DNA of 64,000 nucleotides, from NCBI GenBank assembly GCA_900708905.1, contig CAADRB010000002.1, forward strand, positions 6,092,269-6,156,268, in the 5' to 3' direction. Under the pieces are notes generated by a model. The model searched no databases, was not told where the DNA came from, and saw nothing but the letters and a program-made list of their open reading frames with translations. The stretch comes from Hymenolepis diminuta (Eukaryota; Platyhelminthes; Cestoda; Cyclophyllidea; Hymenolepididae). Shown here one piece after another: positions 10,726-30,010 of this stretch (position 1 is the stretch's first letter; every line of letters starts with the position of its first letter). A program made the translations under genes and the position numbers.

Positions 10726-13700
10726 ATGGAGGATTGGGGTAGAACTGGTAAGGGTATTCCCGTGAAAAGGGTAACACTGCGTCCAAAATTGAGCGAAAAG
10801 CTCTCCACTGGATCGGATGCCGAGGCGTGGAACAAGGTGCGGGCGGTCATTATCAACTATGGTGCAGCAATTCAACAGCTCTGGGTTCCAGGATTCACTG
10901 ATACTGGAGGAAGGAAAAAAAATGGATTGAGTACTGCTGATGTGGTTCTTGGCTACCCAGATGTTGCGAGCTATGAGAAGAACCCAGTATATCATGGTGT
11001 CATTGTTGGAAGAGTTGCCGGTAGGATAAGCAATGCCAAATTCACTATTCCGATCGAATTGGATCCTTCAATTTCAACGGCCTACAAGCTACCGAAAAAT
11101 CAGCAGAAGAAACATTGTCTTCATGGTGGAACGTACGTTTTCTAAATTTTTTAAAGTCTGTTTGGTTTATTTATAGTATGTAAATAAAGATAATTTCCGA
11201 ATCTGGGGTCGTATGGGCTCAAAGTTTGGAGTTTCAGGGGGGAAGTTAGTAAAAGATAGGAATTTATTTCTGATAAATCTTCACTGTCTCAGCCAAAATT
11301 GACATTTCTGACACTTGAGTTTAATTAAAAATATATTCCGAAGAAGATTAGCATTTACATATACCCTGTTCTCACGAAAGTAACTAAAAAAGCAGAGGAT
11401 TTCGTTTTCATCTCGACCACAGTCCTATGTTGTCTTCTTAATTTATTTAGATATCTGGTAGCCCTTTTTAATTAAATCTTAACAGACACTTACAAATGAT
11501 GAAATATGCTTGAAAGTAAGACGTTTGTTTATATCTACCTGTGAAGAATATCATCTCGCTCATGTCTGGTTTCAATCCTGCCTCGAGTCACAACTTGCAT
11601 TAACTGGTTGTCACATCTTGAATGATAACTATCGAAATGTAGCCATTAACGGAGACGAACACGAGATCTATAGTGGGAAAGGTTATTGAATGCAAATTTG
11701 AAATGACTTATCCTTCTACTTGTTATAATAAAGCTATGAATAATTATATATTTATTATTTAAATAAAATGCAAACGCAGCCAGCTATTTGGCTCATCAAA
11801 ATTAATGCTAGGAACTATGTTGAAGAATTTTTTTGAATAGCTTCAGAAGCACGTTCACCTCAGAATCATACTATTATGGTCTAAATCGTTATTAAGCACG
11901 AATCTCCAAATTGATCAAGGTTGGAAAAGGAGCTGCCCATCAAAGAAATGGTGTCTTCAGTGCTTGGTTCTGAATGGGTAATATTTTACTTTGACAAATA
12001 ATTAGGTAACCAAAGAGGGAAGAAATGAGCAATATTAGTATTTACTCTGAAGCGTTCCATGAAAAATCACTCGTGCCTATATATAAATCTGACTGATCTA
12101 CTAAAAACATCGAGGGAATCTTATCGTGTACTGTCAAATTACGTCCAATGTTCTAGCAGGTGGAAGATATTTGTCCCTCATTTGTATATCTTGGATATGC
12201 CAGTAAAGCGGTGTGGATCAGAATGTGCTTTAAACAGGTTCCAAATGGTTAGGTATCTACCTTATCATACTGATAATAGCTTTAGTTAAAGAATATTTAC
12301 AAAACCTTTTTTCTGGTCTCACTTTTGACCAACTGTCAGTATGCGCCCGTTAGGTCTAAATTTTAACTTAAAAAATCCATATGGCCACTGGCCCTAGTAT
12401 GCAGTTGCTATGATAATGCAAACTCATGTAATATCCAGCGTATAGTGCTTTTGAACATTACTATTAGTTATAAGACTCTAATTATTATTGTCACTAAGAT
12501 AAACTATTAGAAAACAACATGCGGAGAGGTTTCAGGTAGTTGAGAATAACTAATATATGGATTTAACTAATTAGATACATTCCTCCTTTTCACCTCATTT
12601 TTGTCATTAGAAATCAATGTAGTAAAAACGGGGTATAGTTATGAACTGCCAGTACAGCTAATGACAGTACTTTCGTACCATAGAATGCCAGTTTAGCATC
12701 ATTATCCATCTCGGTGAAATAAAAAAAGGCATCTATCTCAATACATACGTTTTTTATGACCAAAGGTGGAACCATGGTGCCAATTTCACAACTTTCACGA
12801 TTCTCTTTGTGAAAATTGCGGACCATAAAAGTTAGAATCCCTTTAGAAGAAAATAAGATGAAATGGACATTTAAGTTGAAATAAAAAGTTTGGTTTGGCT
12901 ATGTTGATTAATTGAATCGTTAAAATGATTGAGACATTTCTAAGAACACATTTAAATAAATTTCCGTTTTTGCCCGTGTAGGTCAGATCTCTTCTCATTA
13001 TTTTAGCACGGGATTAAGCTTCCGTATTTGGGATATCGTTGACTTAAAGGAAGACAGTGTGAAGCTCAAGGTGATCTCTACCGACGGTGAAGACGGTTTC
13101 CCTGGAAACTTGACCGTCTATGTTACTTATCGTATATCAGTAGACGAAAAAGATCAACGTATCAGCCTGTCAATCGATTACTTTGCCTCCATTACGGACG
13201 GAATTTGCCCAATAAATCTCACCAATCATACCTACTTCAACCTTGCAGGGCACCGTGCCGGTCCTGAGGCCCTTGATCGGCATTCTGCCTGCATTCAGTC
13301 CGACAAAATGTGTGAATGCGACGTAGAACACATCCCAACTGGTCGTCTAATCAAGGTTGGCAAAGTTGATGGAACAGATCTCACCTCATTGACGTGTCTC
13401 AAGGAGGGTCTGAGAAAAATACATCCACCGCCACATGGATACGATGAGTTCTACATGTTCAGAGACCTACCAGAAGACGAAGCGAAAGCTGTAGTGTATG
13501 AACCCAATTCTTCTCGCAAGTTAGAACTCTTCACTGACCAGTTGGGAGTTCAATTCTACACAGGAAATTACCTGGATCCAAAGACTGATCCTATTGGAAA
13601 GGATACCTTCAGTTATCCTTCTCATTCTGGTTTCTGTCTTGAGGCTCAAGGATTTCCTGATGCGGCGAATCGATCAAATTTCCCAAAACAATTTGTGACT

Positions 13701-13763
13701 CCAATTGGAATGAACTACGTTCAGAAGACAAGATTTGAATTTACGGTTCAAAAGAATCAATAG
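10726..13763 (+). CDS. GALM: Galactose mutarotase (aldose 1-epimerase)
   Basis: Two exons, 10726-11132 and 13007-13763, joined through a 1.87-kb intron in phase 2, give 387 residues; the human enzyme has 342. It interconverts alpha and beta anomers of galactose or glucose, feeding the Leloir pathway in the cytosol. Family landmarks are present in order: VIVGRVAGRI (R96), HCLHGG (H133), NHTYFNLAGH with the catalytic-acid histidine at 210, HGYDE (D282), and CLEAQGFPDA with the catalytic-base glutamate at 348. The start is the first ATG of the open frame (MEDWGRTGKG). The N-terminus is longer than human, and insertions around 62-70 and 112-128 add length. There is no signal peptide. Key residues are intact, so it should be active. 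Confidence 0.93.
11133..13006 (+). other. Intron of galactose mutarotase
   Basis: GT at 11133 and AG at 13005-13006. Only short chance ORFs occur inside; no element was recognised. Confidence 0.85.
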
Positions 13764-13904
13764 GAATCTCGTTGGATGCTGCAGGCCTATTATAATTGAC
13801 AATCAATCAAATTATTAAATATACCGATTTAATTCAAATAACCCTTCTTATAGTTTAATTGATGAAAATGATTTTTGTATATAATTAATAATTTGTTTCA
13901 TTGT

Positions 13905-13910
13905 AATAAA
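13905..13910 (+). terminator. Poly(A) signal of galactose mutarotase
   Basis: AATAAA about 140 nt after the TAG stop codon, in the sense orientation. Confidence 0.6.
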
Positions 13911-15654
13911 GCAACGTCAGTTAGCACGGACTTGAAGTGCTCACTTGCTGTTTGTGAAACATCCCAGTCCATTCCAGTTAGTACCATCTAACAATATTAA
14001 TGTGCTAATTATGATGATTAATTACCGGAGTAAAAGCCTTGACCTTCAATTGAATTTGAAGGCATGTGCCTGAAAACTGACAAACTTAATCGAAGTATCA
14101 ACGAGGATTTTAAATTTGAAATCGAAATCCTTTTACAACTTACAGTAGTATCTGCCGACAATATCGACGTATGTGTTCTATTAATGTCGCGCAATGTAGA
14201 AAGAAATCTCAAAACCTATCACATATCATACTATCTCTATCAAATTAGATTCCCTCTTTGTCTCTGTTAAGTAAGAAACTCATATGCCATCTGGGTATAC
14301 TTGTCGAGTACTGGGCTGAAATCAATAGAAGCGATTGACACTGTCTGAAGACTGTGAAGAAAATGAACCTGGTCACTGTAATCACTGATTACTCAGTCAT
14401 TAGCTTCACATCCATGACGTACCAGAAGCGAAATATCTTATCCACCAGTACATACCTCATATGTACACTCACACACTGTCAAAAATTTTGTACATGTTTA
14501 CACAACCGGTAAATTAAGGGTACCCTGTTGATAGCTCAGATAGGCTTATTGAGCCCTTTTTTTCAAAGGAGCCTTCTTTCATAAGACCTGCCTGCACGGA
14601 GGTCTCTGAACAATGGACACTAGTGGAGCATAAAATAACTGGGACAATAGCGAATCCTTAGCCTTTACAATCGCCGGTAGTTTGCTAAGGGTGTGGTCAT
14701 TATAAACACACAGTCAACATCAACTACCAACTTCACTCAATGAAATGAAATACAACTAGATCAATCGATTGCAATTGGGTTAACCGCTTTCTCGAAAACA
14801 CTATTTAGTAATAGGAAGAAAGCCAACATATGAATCCCACAGAAGTTTGCGAGTGAGCAGCCAAGTATCTTGCTTCTAACTCTATAGTAATACTGCAAGC
14901 TATCTCAGTCTAGTTACTACCACTATTCGCTACAATGACAGTATAGGAAAGACAGGGAGATCACTTGTTCAATGCTTTATGGGAAGCAGAGTGAAAGCTC
15001 TGTGTATAAATACTTGGTATATAGCGTCCTGGCATAAAACTGATTGTTGGAATCAATGTCCTGACGAGTGTTGTCGCATATTGAAGATGAATCTCACCAC
15101 TAGAAGATAACTAGCAGAATTTAAACTGATATGAATTAATTATGTTGAAGGCATCGCACATGTCTGCCCTATTCGTAATTGCCTCTTTATACTAATAATG
15201 CTCGGCGTTGATATAGCATTTTGAATTGTCTCCGCAGGACATTTATCTGTATTTGAATTCGTCACAGTAACATTGAACTGACTGGAACACAATGAATTGA
15301 CTAACAGACTAGCGTGATTTACTTAACTGTCTATTTATTCAAATGAAGTAAGTTTCTTCCGGTGTACTGCCTTTATTCTAAACTTCCACTCCGTCTCACT
15401 TTCACCCCTTATTAGATTGTTTTACTCTTTCAATGTTCAATAATTATAGGTGATAAATCTTGGCTATGCCATGGTCAATCATAAGATCTATATATGCTGG
15501 AATCTGGAGATTTTCACCGACTACTCCCTCCCAAAGGAAAAACGGCATCTGTATTCAATGGAATATTTGTATTTCCCAAATTCAACATTTACAAATAGAA
15601 AATATCTCTACAGTCATGTACAATCAAAATCCGCACCCGCTTAAATAAAAAAAG
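13911..15654. other. Intergenic region between convergent genes
   Basis: This lies between the 3' ends of galactose mutarotase (+) and the GTPBP6-like gene (-). I see no gene and no recognisable repeat. Confidence 0.6.
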
Positions 15655-21890
<6,236 letters not shown>

Positions 21891-24409
21891 TTCGGATTGG
21901 TGAGGTTCAATTTCCAAGGTCCTATACGACCTTAAATTGTGACTGTTTCCGAGAATGGTATGACTTTTCATTATGAATATGTGGATATTATTCGTCAATT
22001 TTTTGAATTCATTCAATGTACCGCTTTTGTTTATGATTAATAACTTTCTTAAATAACTGTAACATAAAGTATTCATCTAAAATTACCTTCTAATCTCTCG
22101 GTTCAATAAAATGAACAAGGTAACATTCCTTGGGTAATTGAGATACTATGCTATAAAAACTGTCAATGTCTTTTTTTGCTTTCTGCATACTCTAATGGTA
22201 CTTTTTATTATTTTATTCTCATTTATATCATTTTGTTGTGCAAACATTTCATTTTATCCCTTTTATTAAAGTATTTACATTTTGTTACTTGCATTTTATT
22301 ATAGCTGAGCCCAGTTGGTGTGGTCCGTCACTTTAATTACGACATATGAGTGGGTCAGTTAATTGCAGTTTCGTTACCGACCCAGTTAGGGAATTAGCAA
22401 CCATTCCAGCATTCCAACATGTACTTGCAACCCCCCTATGACCAAATTCTAATAGCGACTTTGGTCAGTAATTTTCGTAGTATCTATGCTATGACCAACA
22501 GATGTCTATCAACACTTGGCGATTAGAAAGGATTGACTGGCGAGAAGATCGCCACTATAGTGTCCACAGGTAGTCCCGCCGTGTGTTTGTCTATTTGTAC
22601 ATAGATACCTGAACAAATGTCAATCATCACGCCGAGACACCGAAAAGGAGACATGATTGACGTCCAATGAAGAAATGCTTTGTATATAAATAAATTGGGG
22701 TGGCCTGTCCGCCACCTCCGGACTGATCTGGCGGCATGAGTGGCTTGACTTATTCCATCTATTCGATCGTTGTGGCCCCGACAGACCCCTAACGTCATTA
22801 CAATTTAACAAATTACTTTCGTCTGATCTCATTTTTTCTTTTCCAACAATATCTCTTAACTATACACTTAACTTGATGTTAAAATTCTGAATGAATTTCA
22901 GGACTGTTTTCTGTTGATCACATAGATCAGTGAACAAATTCGTATGCCCTTTTCCATCCTAATCTTCCCTCATCTTGGGTATGATGATCTAAAGTTATGA
23001 AGATCCACGAGAGGACACGGGAGTTCTCGCCAATTCGTCGGAATAGGGTTGATAATATTTTTTGTAAGCCTGTCGAAACCTTTATCTGATCATTCTGGCA
23101 AATTTAGATTCAATGACCCAGGCTCCGAACCTACATTAGTGTCAAAGAGAAAGTATAGTCATGAAGAATCATTAGATATTTTTCATCGAAGAAAGTAGAA
23201 TTTTTGTTATATTTTCTATTTTATTGAATTTTTAGTCAATATTTCACTATTCTATATGAACTGAAAGATTAACTGATTACAGAGTACCAGTGTGTTATGA
23301 ATTTGAATTAAATTATGCTAATAACTTTTGAAATTCGCTAATTCCCTCTTTCGTGTTTGAACATATGCTTTTACACCGTACCACGTAATAATATGGAATT
23401 TTACATTTTTCTTGATAAAACAAAATGCTAATGCAACGATATGCAACTTACATCAATAACAAATGAATTTACTTTTGGCTCCATTTATATATTTAGTTAA
23501 ATATTAAGTGTTTATTATTGCTAAATATGATTGACCTTGAGTGAACACAACTTATGAAGATCGGTAAAGGTTAAAATACCACTAACTTACTATTTTGTTC
23601 TGCTATGTAAACGTGTAAGCTGCTGATCATCCCGTAAAATTTTTTCACCTTCTTAGCCAGTAAAGGAAAAATCGATTCAGGTGGCAAGACCAGCCTCTTG
23701 TGATTGGAAAAACTGGTTAGTATGCACTGAAAATCGTTAACAAGCATTTGCTATAATTCAGGAAATGAATCACAAAATTCAAAATGTGAAACGTATGCTG
23801 CCCATTTAGTCAATGCTGTACAACTGAGATCTAGAAACCTTTGATAACTTTACTTCACTCTCAATATTTTTCGAGCGTTCCTCTTTTACCATTTATTATA
23901 TTTTCTGTTGGCCACTTTCAGTTACTTCACCTAATTAAAAGTTGAAATTTTTTATATTACTCTGGGTAAAAATATGCAAATCAAGTGCTTCATTTTAAGA
24001 AAATGCGCCTTAAATGGACTCGTGTTCATTTCACTTTCTTATCAAATTGTCTCAGTTATCAAATTCACATTCTGGCCTAGTATCCAATGCCTTCCTTCCC
24101 AATCTAATCCCCAACTTTCCCTTTGTTCACTCTAATTTGGAACGAATTTCCATTATATCTTCTACATCAGTGATTGCACTATGTGCCTCGTTTCCTACGC
24201 TATTTTTTCCAACACACTCTTTCGTGTTCAGCCAAATAAATGTAACATTTTTACCACTAAGTCATGTTTCGATGAGAAGAAATTACTCGCGTTTAGTCCA
24301 TCTGAATAAACTGGGAATTTTAATTATTGGTAATATTGTAGCGTGTGAAAATTGAATTTAGATGAAAATATCTATTTTTGAAGCCAAAATTTATAAAATA
24401 ATCCTACCT
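21891..24409. other. Intergenic region, GTPBP6-like gene to LicD-like gene
   Basis: It holds repeat family R1 copy B (22490-22769). A plus-strand ORF at 24014-24355 looks like chance. Nothing else was recognised. Confidence 0.6.
22490..22769 (-). repeat. Dispersed repeat family R1, copy B
   Basis: The reverse complement of this segment aligns with 2061-2358. Past the aligned right end the two copies lose similarity. On the minus strand the flank before the match begins TGTCGGGGCC and the repeat includes a TATA-like run, which is compatible with an LTR. There is no open reading frame of interest. Confidence 0.7.
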
Positions 24410-25606
24410 TTAAACAACAGAGCTATTTTTAAATAATTTTTCATAAGCGAAGATTGATCGAACCCAGCAGTCACCTTTCCCCGTCTTAGTAGATAGTCCA
24501 ACCTCATAAATGTAGGGACTTTGTTTCACAGAAAGTGCGAAATTTCTCGGAAAAATGCTATCTAACCGGGTGCAAGGTGGTTGCATAGAATGACAGTGTT
24601 CTGGGAGATGGTGAAATTTGCCCTGCAGCAAGTAACTAACTTTTGGAATGCAAATCTCCAAATCAGATTTATAGGTATCGCTGAGATATTCTCTTGGATT
24701 GTTTATAGTGGGAAAGAGGCTTCCATCAATAGGACGATAAGAAACCTCGCAGTTATTTCTGAAATACTGAAAAATTAAATCCGAATTATGTTTAATATAT
24801 ATGTCCATATAAACAGCACAATCAGTCATTATTGCCCTATAAGCACTCCAGTTCATAATGACAGGTATATCTTTACGAAATATGATTGAACTGTCATAAG
24901 ATTTCCATGTGTTTGGATCATTCCAGTCGTCATTGTTGACACAAGCCAGTCCAATTTGTACACAACCAGTCACTGGACGAAAATCAATCATTCGCATTCG
25001 ATTTGCGAGATTTGAAGCCAAATTGAGGAATATCTGTTTCACTCTCTTCCAGTCTTTTTGGGCTATAGCCAAATCGTAATCACTGTCATACGGCATTCGT
25101 GTGTGATATCTCAGTGAACCCAAGAGAGAACCATAAGTCAATATCACGTCCACCTTGGCTTCTTTAAAAGCATTTCGAATAAGTCGAAGAGATTTCGCAA
25201 TCTGTTGGCTACTCTCTTCAGAGATGGGTAATCTTTTGAAGCACTCAAATACAGTGTCGTTCGAATTCAATGAATCCACTGGAGTGTTGCCAATACACCA
25301 ATGGCTTGGAGCTCGAATCCATTCTTTCATTTGGAGACGTCTGAAGTAAAATGCCAATTGGTTATTAAGATGAAGGATATCGGTATCTTCATTAGCGGAT
25401 TGGTCGTGGCTAGTGTTTATAAGTGTAAGAATTCTTCTTACCGTTTCATTCTGAGCAGGATCAATTAGAATTATTGGTGAAAGAGAGTCTGAGTCAGAAA
25501 TAAGTATATTACAGTGATTGTAGTGGTGAAATTTATTCCAAATGATCACAATTGCAATAAGCATAGAGAATAATTTAGCAGCAAATGATAATGTCTCGTA
25601 AGTCAT
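24410..25606 (-). CDS. LicD/fukutin-type type II membrane transferase, intronless
   Basis: One uninterrupted frame of 398 codons from the first ATG; 21 further in-frame codons upstream begin with TTG and were not used. Residues 7-23 form a hydrophobic signal anchor (FAAKLFSMLIAIVIIW), predicting a Golgi or ER type II topology. The LicD signature is clear: ILTYGSLLGSLRYHTRMPYD (155-174) followed by DSDYD (174-178), the acidic metal-binding cluster of the fold. Several N-glycosylation sequons lie in the stem and catalytic part (NET, NTS, NDT). LicD-fold enzymes transfer phospho-ligands or sugars, for example phosphocholine in bacteria and ribitol-phosphate by fukutin and FKRP in animals. The substrate here cannot be told. 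A single-exon structure among intron-rich neighbours could mean retroposition or a lineage-expanded family. The C-terminal half has many cysteines and little similarity I can recall. Confidence 0.8.
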   Translation of the reverse strand: MTYETLSFAAKLFSMLIAIVIIWNKFHHYNHCNILISDSDSLSPIILIDPAQNETVRRILTLINTSHDQSANEDTDILHLNNQLAFYFRRLQMKEWIRAPSHWCIGNTPVDSLNSNDTVFECFKRLPISEESSQQIAKSLRLIRNAFKEAKVDVILTYGSLLGSLRYHTRMPYDSDYDLAIAQKDWKRVKQIFLNLASNLANRMRMIDFRPVTGCVQIGLACVNNDDWNDPNTWKSYDSSIIFRKDIPVIMNWSAYRAIMTDCAVYMDIYIKHNSDLIFQYFRNNCEVSYRPIDGSLFPTINNPREYLSDTYKSDLEICIPKVSYLLQGKFHHLPEHCHSMQPPCTRLDSIFPRNFALSVKQSPYIYEVGLSTKTGKGDCWVRSIFAYEKLFKNSSVV

Positions 25607-28249
25607 TTTTCTATAAATAATCTCAGCATATGGAGTTTTATAGTGGAGATTTGGTAGCTCATTCGCCAATGAGTATTTTGCTAATTGAATGGATTCTATT
25701 GGTTAAAATGGCTCTGTTAACCACCACCTCACTGAAGAATGTGACGATCTAATGTTGTCGCAACTCGAGCAGTTTATACTGATAGATGATGCATTTATTG
25801 ATAGCTGGGCAACAATCTTGAATTACTCACCGACGTAAGATGGAGGAACCGTGCTATGTTATCAACTTTCGAATTTGCTACAAACAAGACAGAAACAAAG
25901 AAAGACTATTCTATGAGCAACTACATCAAGAGGAACAAAAGAACGCTTTCCCTTTGAAGGTATTAGGTGGGGAAAACAATGAATTTTTGGTGCAGAAAGA
26001 GACGAAATATATGGGGGATAGAAATCTAAGCCAAATTAGTGGGTAATTAGAGGGAGAAAGCCCATCCGGAGGTAGACAAACTGATCACTCGATAATCAAC
26101 TGTTATTACAATTCACATCAAGGCTAAAAATTGATTTTTATTTGCGACAAAACCGAGGTAATAATTAGGTAGTGAAATAAAGGGTAAAGCGTAGGAGACC
26201 AATTGGAAGGTGAGAGCAAATTTCCCTTACTCTAATGGCCAAGACAATAAGACAATACACTTGGGGTGAACTCTGATAATGACAGTCGGCACGCCGCATC
26301 AAATAAATAATCAAAATATTAAAAACATGGCGACAGTTTATTTGTTCCATTCATACAAAATTTTCATCCAAAACACGATGTGGATAAGTGTTACATAACT
26401 TGCCGTTAACGAGATGGCAAATAGAAGGAAAAAAGTCTTAGAATTTCACGTAACCACAGTTGATGTTGGGGCTTATTTGGCCATTTAAACTTAATTCTCT
26501 GAGATTTTCAGTTTACTTGGTTATTCTATGAATTGTGACGTTACTAGATGATAGTTTTGCACAGCAGTTTAATTTCATACTATTATTGTATATACAAGTT
26601 TGAAAAGGCACGCTGCACTCGAACCATACCTTTCTCCAATAAGATTGCAAAATTAAGAAATGTTTAATAGAGTACGTAGTACCTGTTTTATTCCCATTTT
26701 AAAACAGGTTTGCTCTGTTTTTGTATGTATTGCTCCCATACTGACTCACGCCTAATTTTGATTTTATGATGGTTGATTGGCTCCTCACCGTGCCCACATT
26801 CGTGCTCTTTTTCGCGCTCTTTAGGTCATTAGTCTAATGAGGAGATATCTAGCCTAATTTGCTTGGCATTAAAACTAGCTTTACTTTCGGGATTAGAGTA
26901 ATTTTAAATATCTATAGGACGGTTTGGTGGTATGAAGGCAACATAAAATCAGAAGTAATAATTACTATTATATTTTTTCTCCTAGATCTATCATTTCAGA
27001 CGTACTAAAGCATTTTCTGCAAGATTCTGAAAAATATAAGAATTGAGAGAAAAATTTATTTTTAGGTGAGTGAAAATGTCATTCATTACACATTCAAAAG
27101 TTTGTCCTATTTTTACAGAAGTCGGGGTTACCGAAACATAAATGGTCAATACGCCAGACTGCAGGATACCACGGGGGTCTCTTTATCACAAAGTTTATAT
27201 ACTCAAAGTGATTTTCACCTCTCTTAGTTGCAATTGTGGTGTGTAATTGGAACCATTGGAGGTTTATGTTCATGAGGATCAGTAACAATATAGGATGTTG
27301 CATTCCGCGATACGAATATCCTATTCCTGTCTCCTGTGCAATTTGAGATATACAAAGTTAGATATTTCATCAGGGTTTCATTCAACCACAAAAGAGACAG
27401 ACAGGATAAACGGAATTTGGATCAAAATATGCAGCTTTACATTATCGTGGATCCGACCGAAACTTTGTTAGGTAATAAATGTAGGGCGTAATAGATTTCT
27501 TATTAGCTGGCCAAGTTTTTGCATACTGGAGTGAAAAATCCGACTTTCTCTGGATATGTACTGAAGCTTAATACTAGTGGTATAATTCGCCTATGGTTCA
27601 AGATTTGAAATGATTCCAGTCCTTAAATTGAAATGAATAAATAAAAGTGCGGATAAAGATCTTCCTTTTTAAAAATTGCGCTTTGCTGACAAGACAAAAG
27701 ATTTAACTTGTTCGTCCACACAGATACTCCATTTAAATTAAATTTCAATTTGATTGACACTAACAAACACTTATTATTAATATCGGGATGAATCTCAGGC
27801 AGTATTAGCTTATATCGGAAAACATAATTCGCAACTTTGAAAATAGCAAAACACTAGAATGTTGAGGAGTATGTGCAGTCTTTAGGCTATTGTTGAGAAC
27901 TTAGTAACTGAAAAATTTAATCAAACATGCATTTGTTTCATAGTAAGTATGCATGAACTAAAATCAAGTTCTGATTAAATCAAGTTATAGTGGAGTAATC
28001 ATAAACTAATATCGCTATGTACTTTATTTATTTCATTTACTTAATTTGTTGTTGCTAGTGTTAGTCGTTGCCTACCAGCCGTTAGTTGTTACTCATACTC
28101 TAACAAATTCTAGATAATAAGAAAACGATGTCCTTCTGGTCAGTCAGATCAATCAGGTAAGAACATATCTCAGGTGAATTTGTGATCTTTGAATCCCATT
28201 TCAAGCATAATAACATAAGAAGACAAATAAAAAAATTTCATATCCTTAT
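25607..28249. other. Intergenic region with one R2 repeat copy
   Basis: Apart from the repeat at 26695-26925 I see nothing gene-like; the short ORFs look random. Confidence 0.55.
26695..26925 (+). repeat. Dispersed repeat family R2, copy A
   Basis: Colinear with 32565-32940 on the same strand. Shared blocks are AGGTTTGCTCTGT, an ATTGCTYCCATACTRACTCA-like stretch, then ATATCTAGCC and CTAGCTTTAC/GTAGCTTTAC followed by GGGATTAGAG/GAGATTAGAG. Copy B carries an extra pyrimidine-rich segment in the middle. No coding potential. Confidence 0.65.
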
Positions 28250-30010
28250 CAAAACCGCCCCTCATTGTTAAGTTTGAGGCTGACTGCATTGCTTAATAGG
28301 GTGAAACTGCTCGCACCTGGAGATATAGAATTTCGAAATCTATTATATTTTGAAAAACTCCTACCGTATAAAGAGCCTATCTTAGCAAGTTCACTCAAAG
28401 CTAAACCTATACAATGACTGATAGAAATGGCAGACAGCATAATCGAAAATGCCGGACTCCCAAGAATTGAGGAGATTCCCCATATCCTACATCCTACATC
28501 AACCAAAACGGATTAGCAGTAGCTTGGGAGAACTGCATGCTAAGACTGGAAGCAAAAATTGGCACCCCAACTCTTTAGAAAAATCTGCTACGTAGTCGCC
28601 CATTCAACAGACGTCGGCGTTCACAATCCAGACATTTCAAAATCCAGAAGACGTGAAAGTAAAGAAAACGATATTTGCTGGTTTCATCGCAGGTACGGTA
28701 CTTAGGCACGCCATTGTTTACTACCCTGTTAATTCCAAACTCGGTTGAAAATAAACAAGCCCTGCAGCAATGGCGGAAACTATTAGTGAGCATTCGGGTA
28801 ACCGCCTTTTCCTTCAAGACAGAAACTCCAATACATCTTATTTAATTGATTCCGGATCCCGCAGGTCGAACTTCCTCAAATCAATCCATTATACTAGCGG
28901 CCGCCAACAGTTCTCCCATCAAGATATATGGCCAGAAATCTGTCCCTCTGGACCCTAGACTACGCAGGACCTTCCGCTGCTGACGTCTCCAAACCAATTG
29001 TTGCCACTGATTTCTTCTGTTACTTCGGCCTCCTTCTTGATCTCGGCAGGAAAAAGTTATTTGGTCCCCTAACAAACCTTCATTCCAAACTGCTATTCTA
29101 TAACCTGTATCCAATCTTCTGTGTCTCCTTTCTACCCTTTCCTAAAAAAATTCCCTGATCTCACCAACCCTGTTTGTCGTGACACATCTGAAAATCACTT
29201 TGCTACCCATTCTATTATTACCCATGGAAACCATGTCAAAGCTCGAGTCCATCGTCTTGCCCTCACCCGGTATGAGATCGCCAAGGGCGAATTCGAACGC
29301 ATGTTTGTTCTTGGTATTATTCGTAATTCTTTCAGTAATTGGTTATTCACTCACTATATGGTCCTTAAAAAATTTAGTGTTTGGTGTTCTTGTGGCTATT
29401 ACCACGGACTCAGTTCAGTTACAGTCACGGACAATTACCCCATGTCCGATATAAAAAAACTTCTCATCCAATCTTCGGAATAAGAAGAACATCTCTACAA
29501 TCGATGTTGTCTGTGCTTATAACCAGATTCCTACGGCTGAAGCAGATATTCCCAAAACCGCCAATGTCATCCTATTTGGTCTGTTTGAATTCCTCCATAT
29601 CCCATTTGGTTTATGCAACGCAGCCCATACCTTCCAACGTTTTATTGATGAAGCGTTGCATGGTCTCGATTTTGTTTTTGCCTATATCGATGACATCCTG
29701 GTGGCTAGCGAAAATGAAAAAGAAAATAAGAAACATTTAGAGATTGTTTTGAACGAATGAATTTTCATGGACTCACCATAAATTTCTCCAAAAGCAAAAT
29801 CGGGCAAAATATCCTATCTTTTCTTGGTCATACTCTATCTTTTCGACCAACTGGCGAAAAGTGGGAGAATCGACAGTTTCCGCTACGGAAATCCCTTAAC
29901 TAATTCCCTCAGTTCTTAGGCATGAAAGTTTTTTTCCGCCGTTTTCTTCCCAATTCTGTAGCAGTGGTTTTTCTGCTCAAACAGAACTACTAAAGTCCAC
30001 GAAGGCCAAT
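28250..30010 (+). mobile_element. Decayed Ty3/gypsy retrotransposon, CsRn1-like (gag-pro-RT relic)
   Basis: Order and motifs fit a gypsy pol polyprotein broken by stops and frameshifts. The gag remnant has a helical block (LLNRVKLLAPG, EFRNLLYFEKLLP, LIEMADSIIENAG). At 28676-28729 a Cys-His box CWFH..RHCLLPC has the C-x2-H-x9-C-x3-C spacing I associate with the CsRn1 group. The protease follows with LIDSG (28840s). The reverse transcriptase spans about 29160-29940: KARVHRLALTRYEIAKGEFE, GIIRNSFSNW, FGLFEFLHIPFGLCNAAHTF, and catalytic YIDDIL near 29683-29700, then FLGMKVFFRRFLPN. Stop codons interrupt gag (28400s, inside the Cys-His box) and RT (29479, 29758, 29899). RNase H and integrase are missing, so the copy is truncated near 30.01 kb. 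No LTRs were identified, and it should be inactive. Confidence 0.85.

Noticed and set aside
13017..13061. GTG at 13059 as a start for a separate mutarotase gene
   Set aside because: The frame continues upstream to a splice acceptor at 13006 and joins the first exon in phase; it is one two-exon gene.
24014..24355. 113-codon plus-strand ORF rich in Ser, Phe and Leu
   Set aside because: No family resemblance, no gene context, and it lies in the 3' flank of the LicD-like gene on the opposite strand.
25607..25669. Upstream TTG-initiated extension of the LicD-like frame
   Set aside because: An animal nuclear gene should start at ATG; the first ATG also gives a sensible signal anchor.
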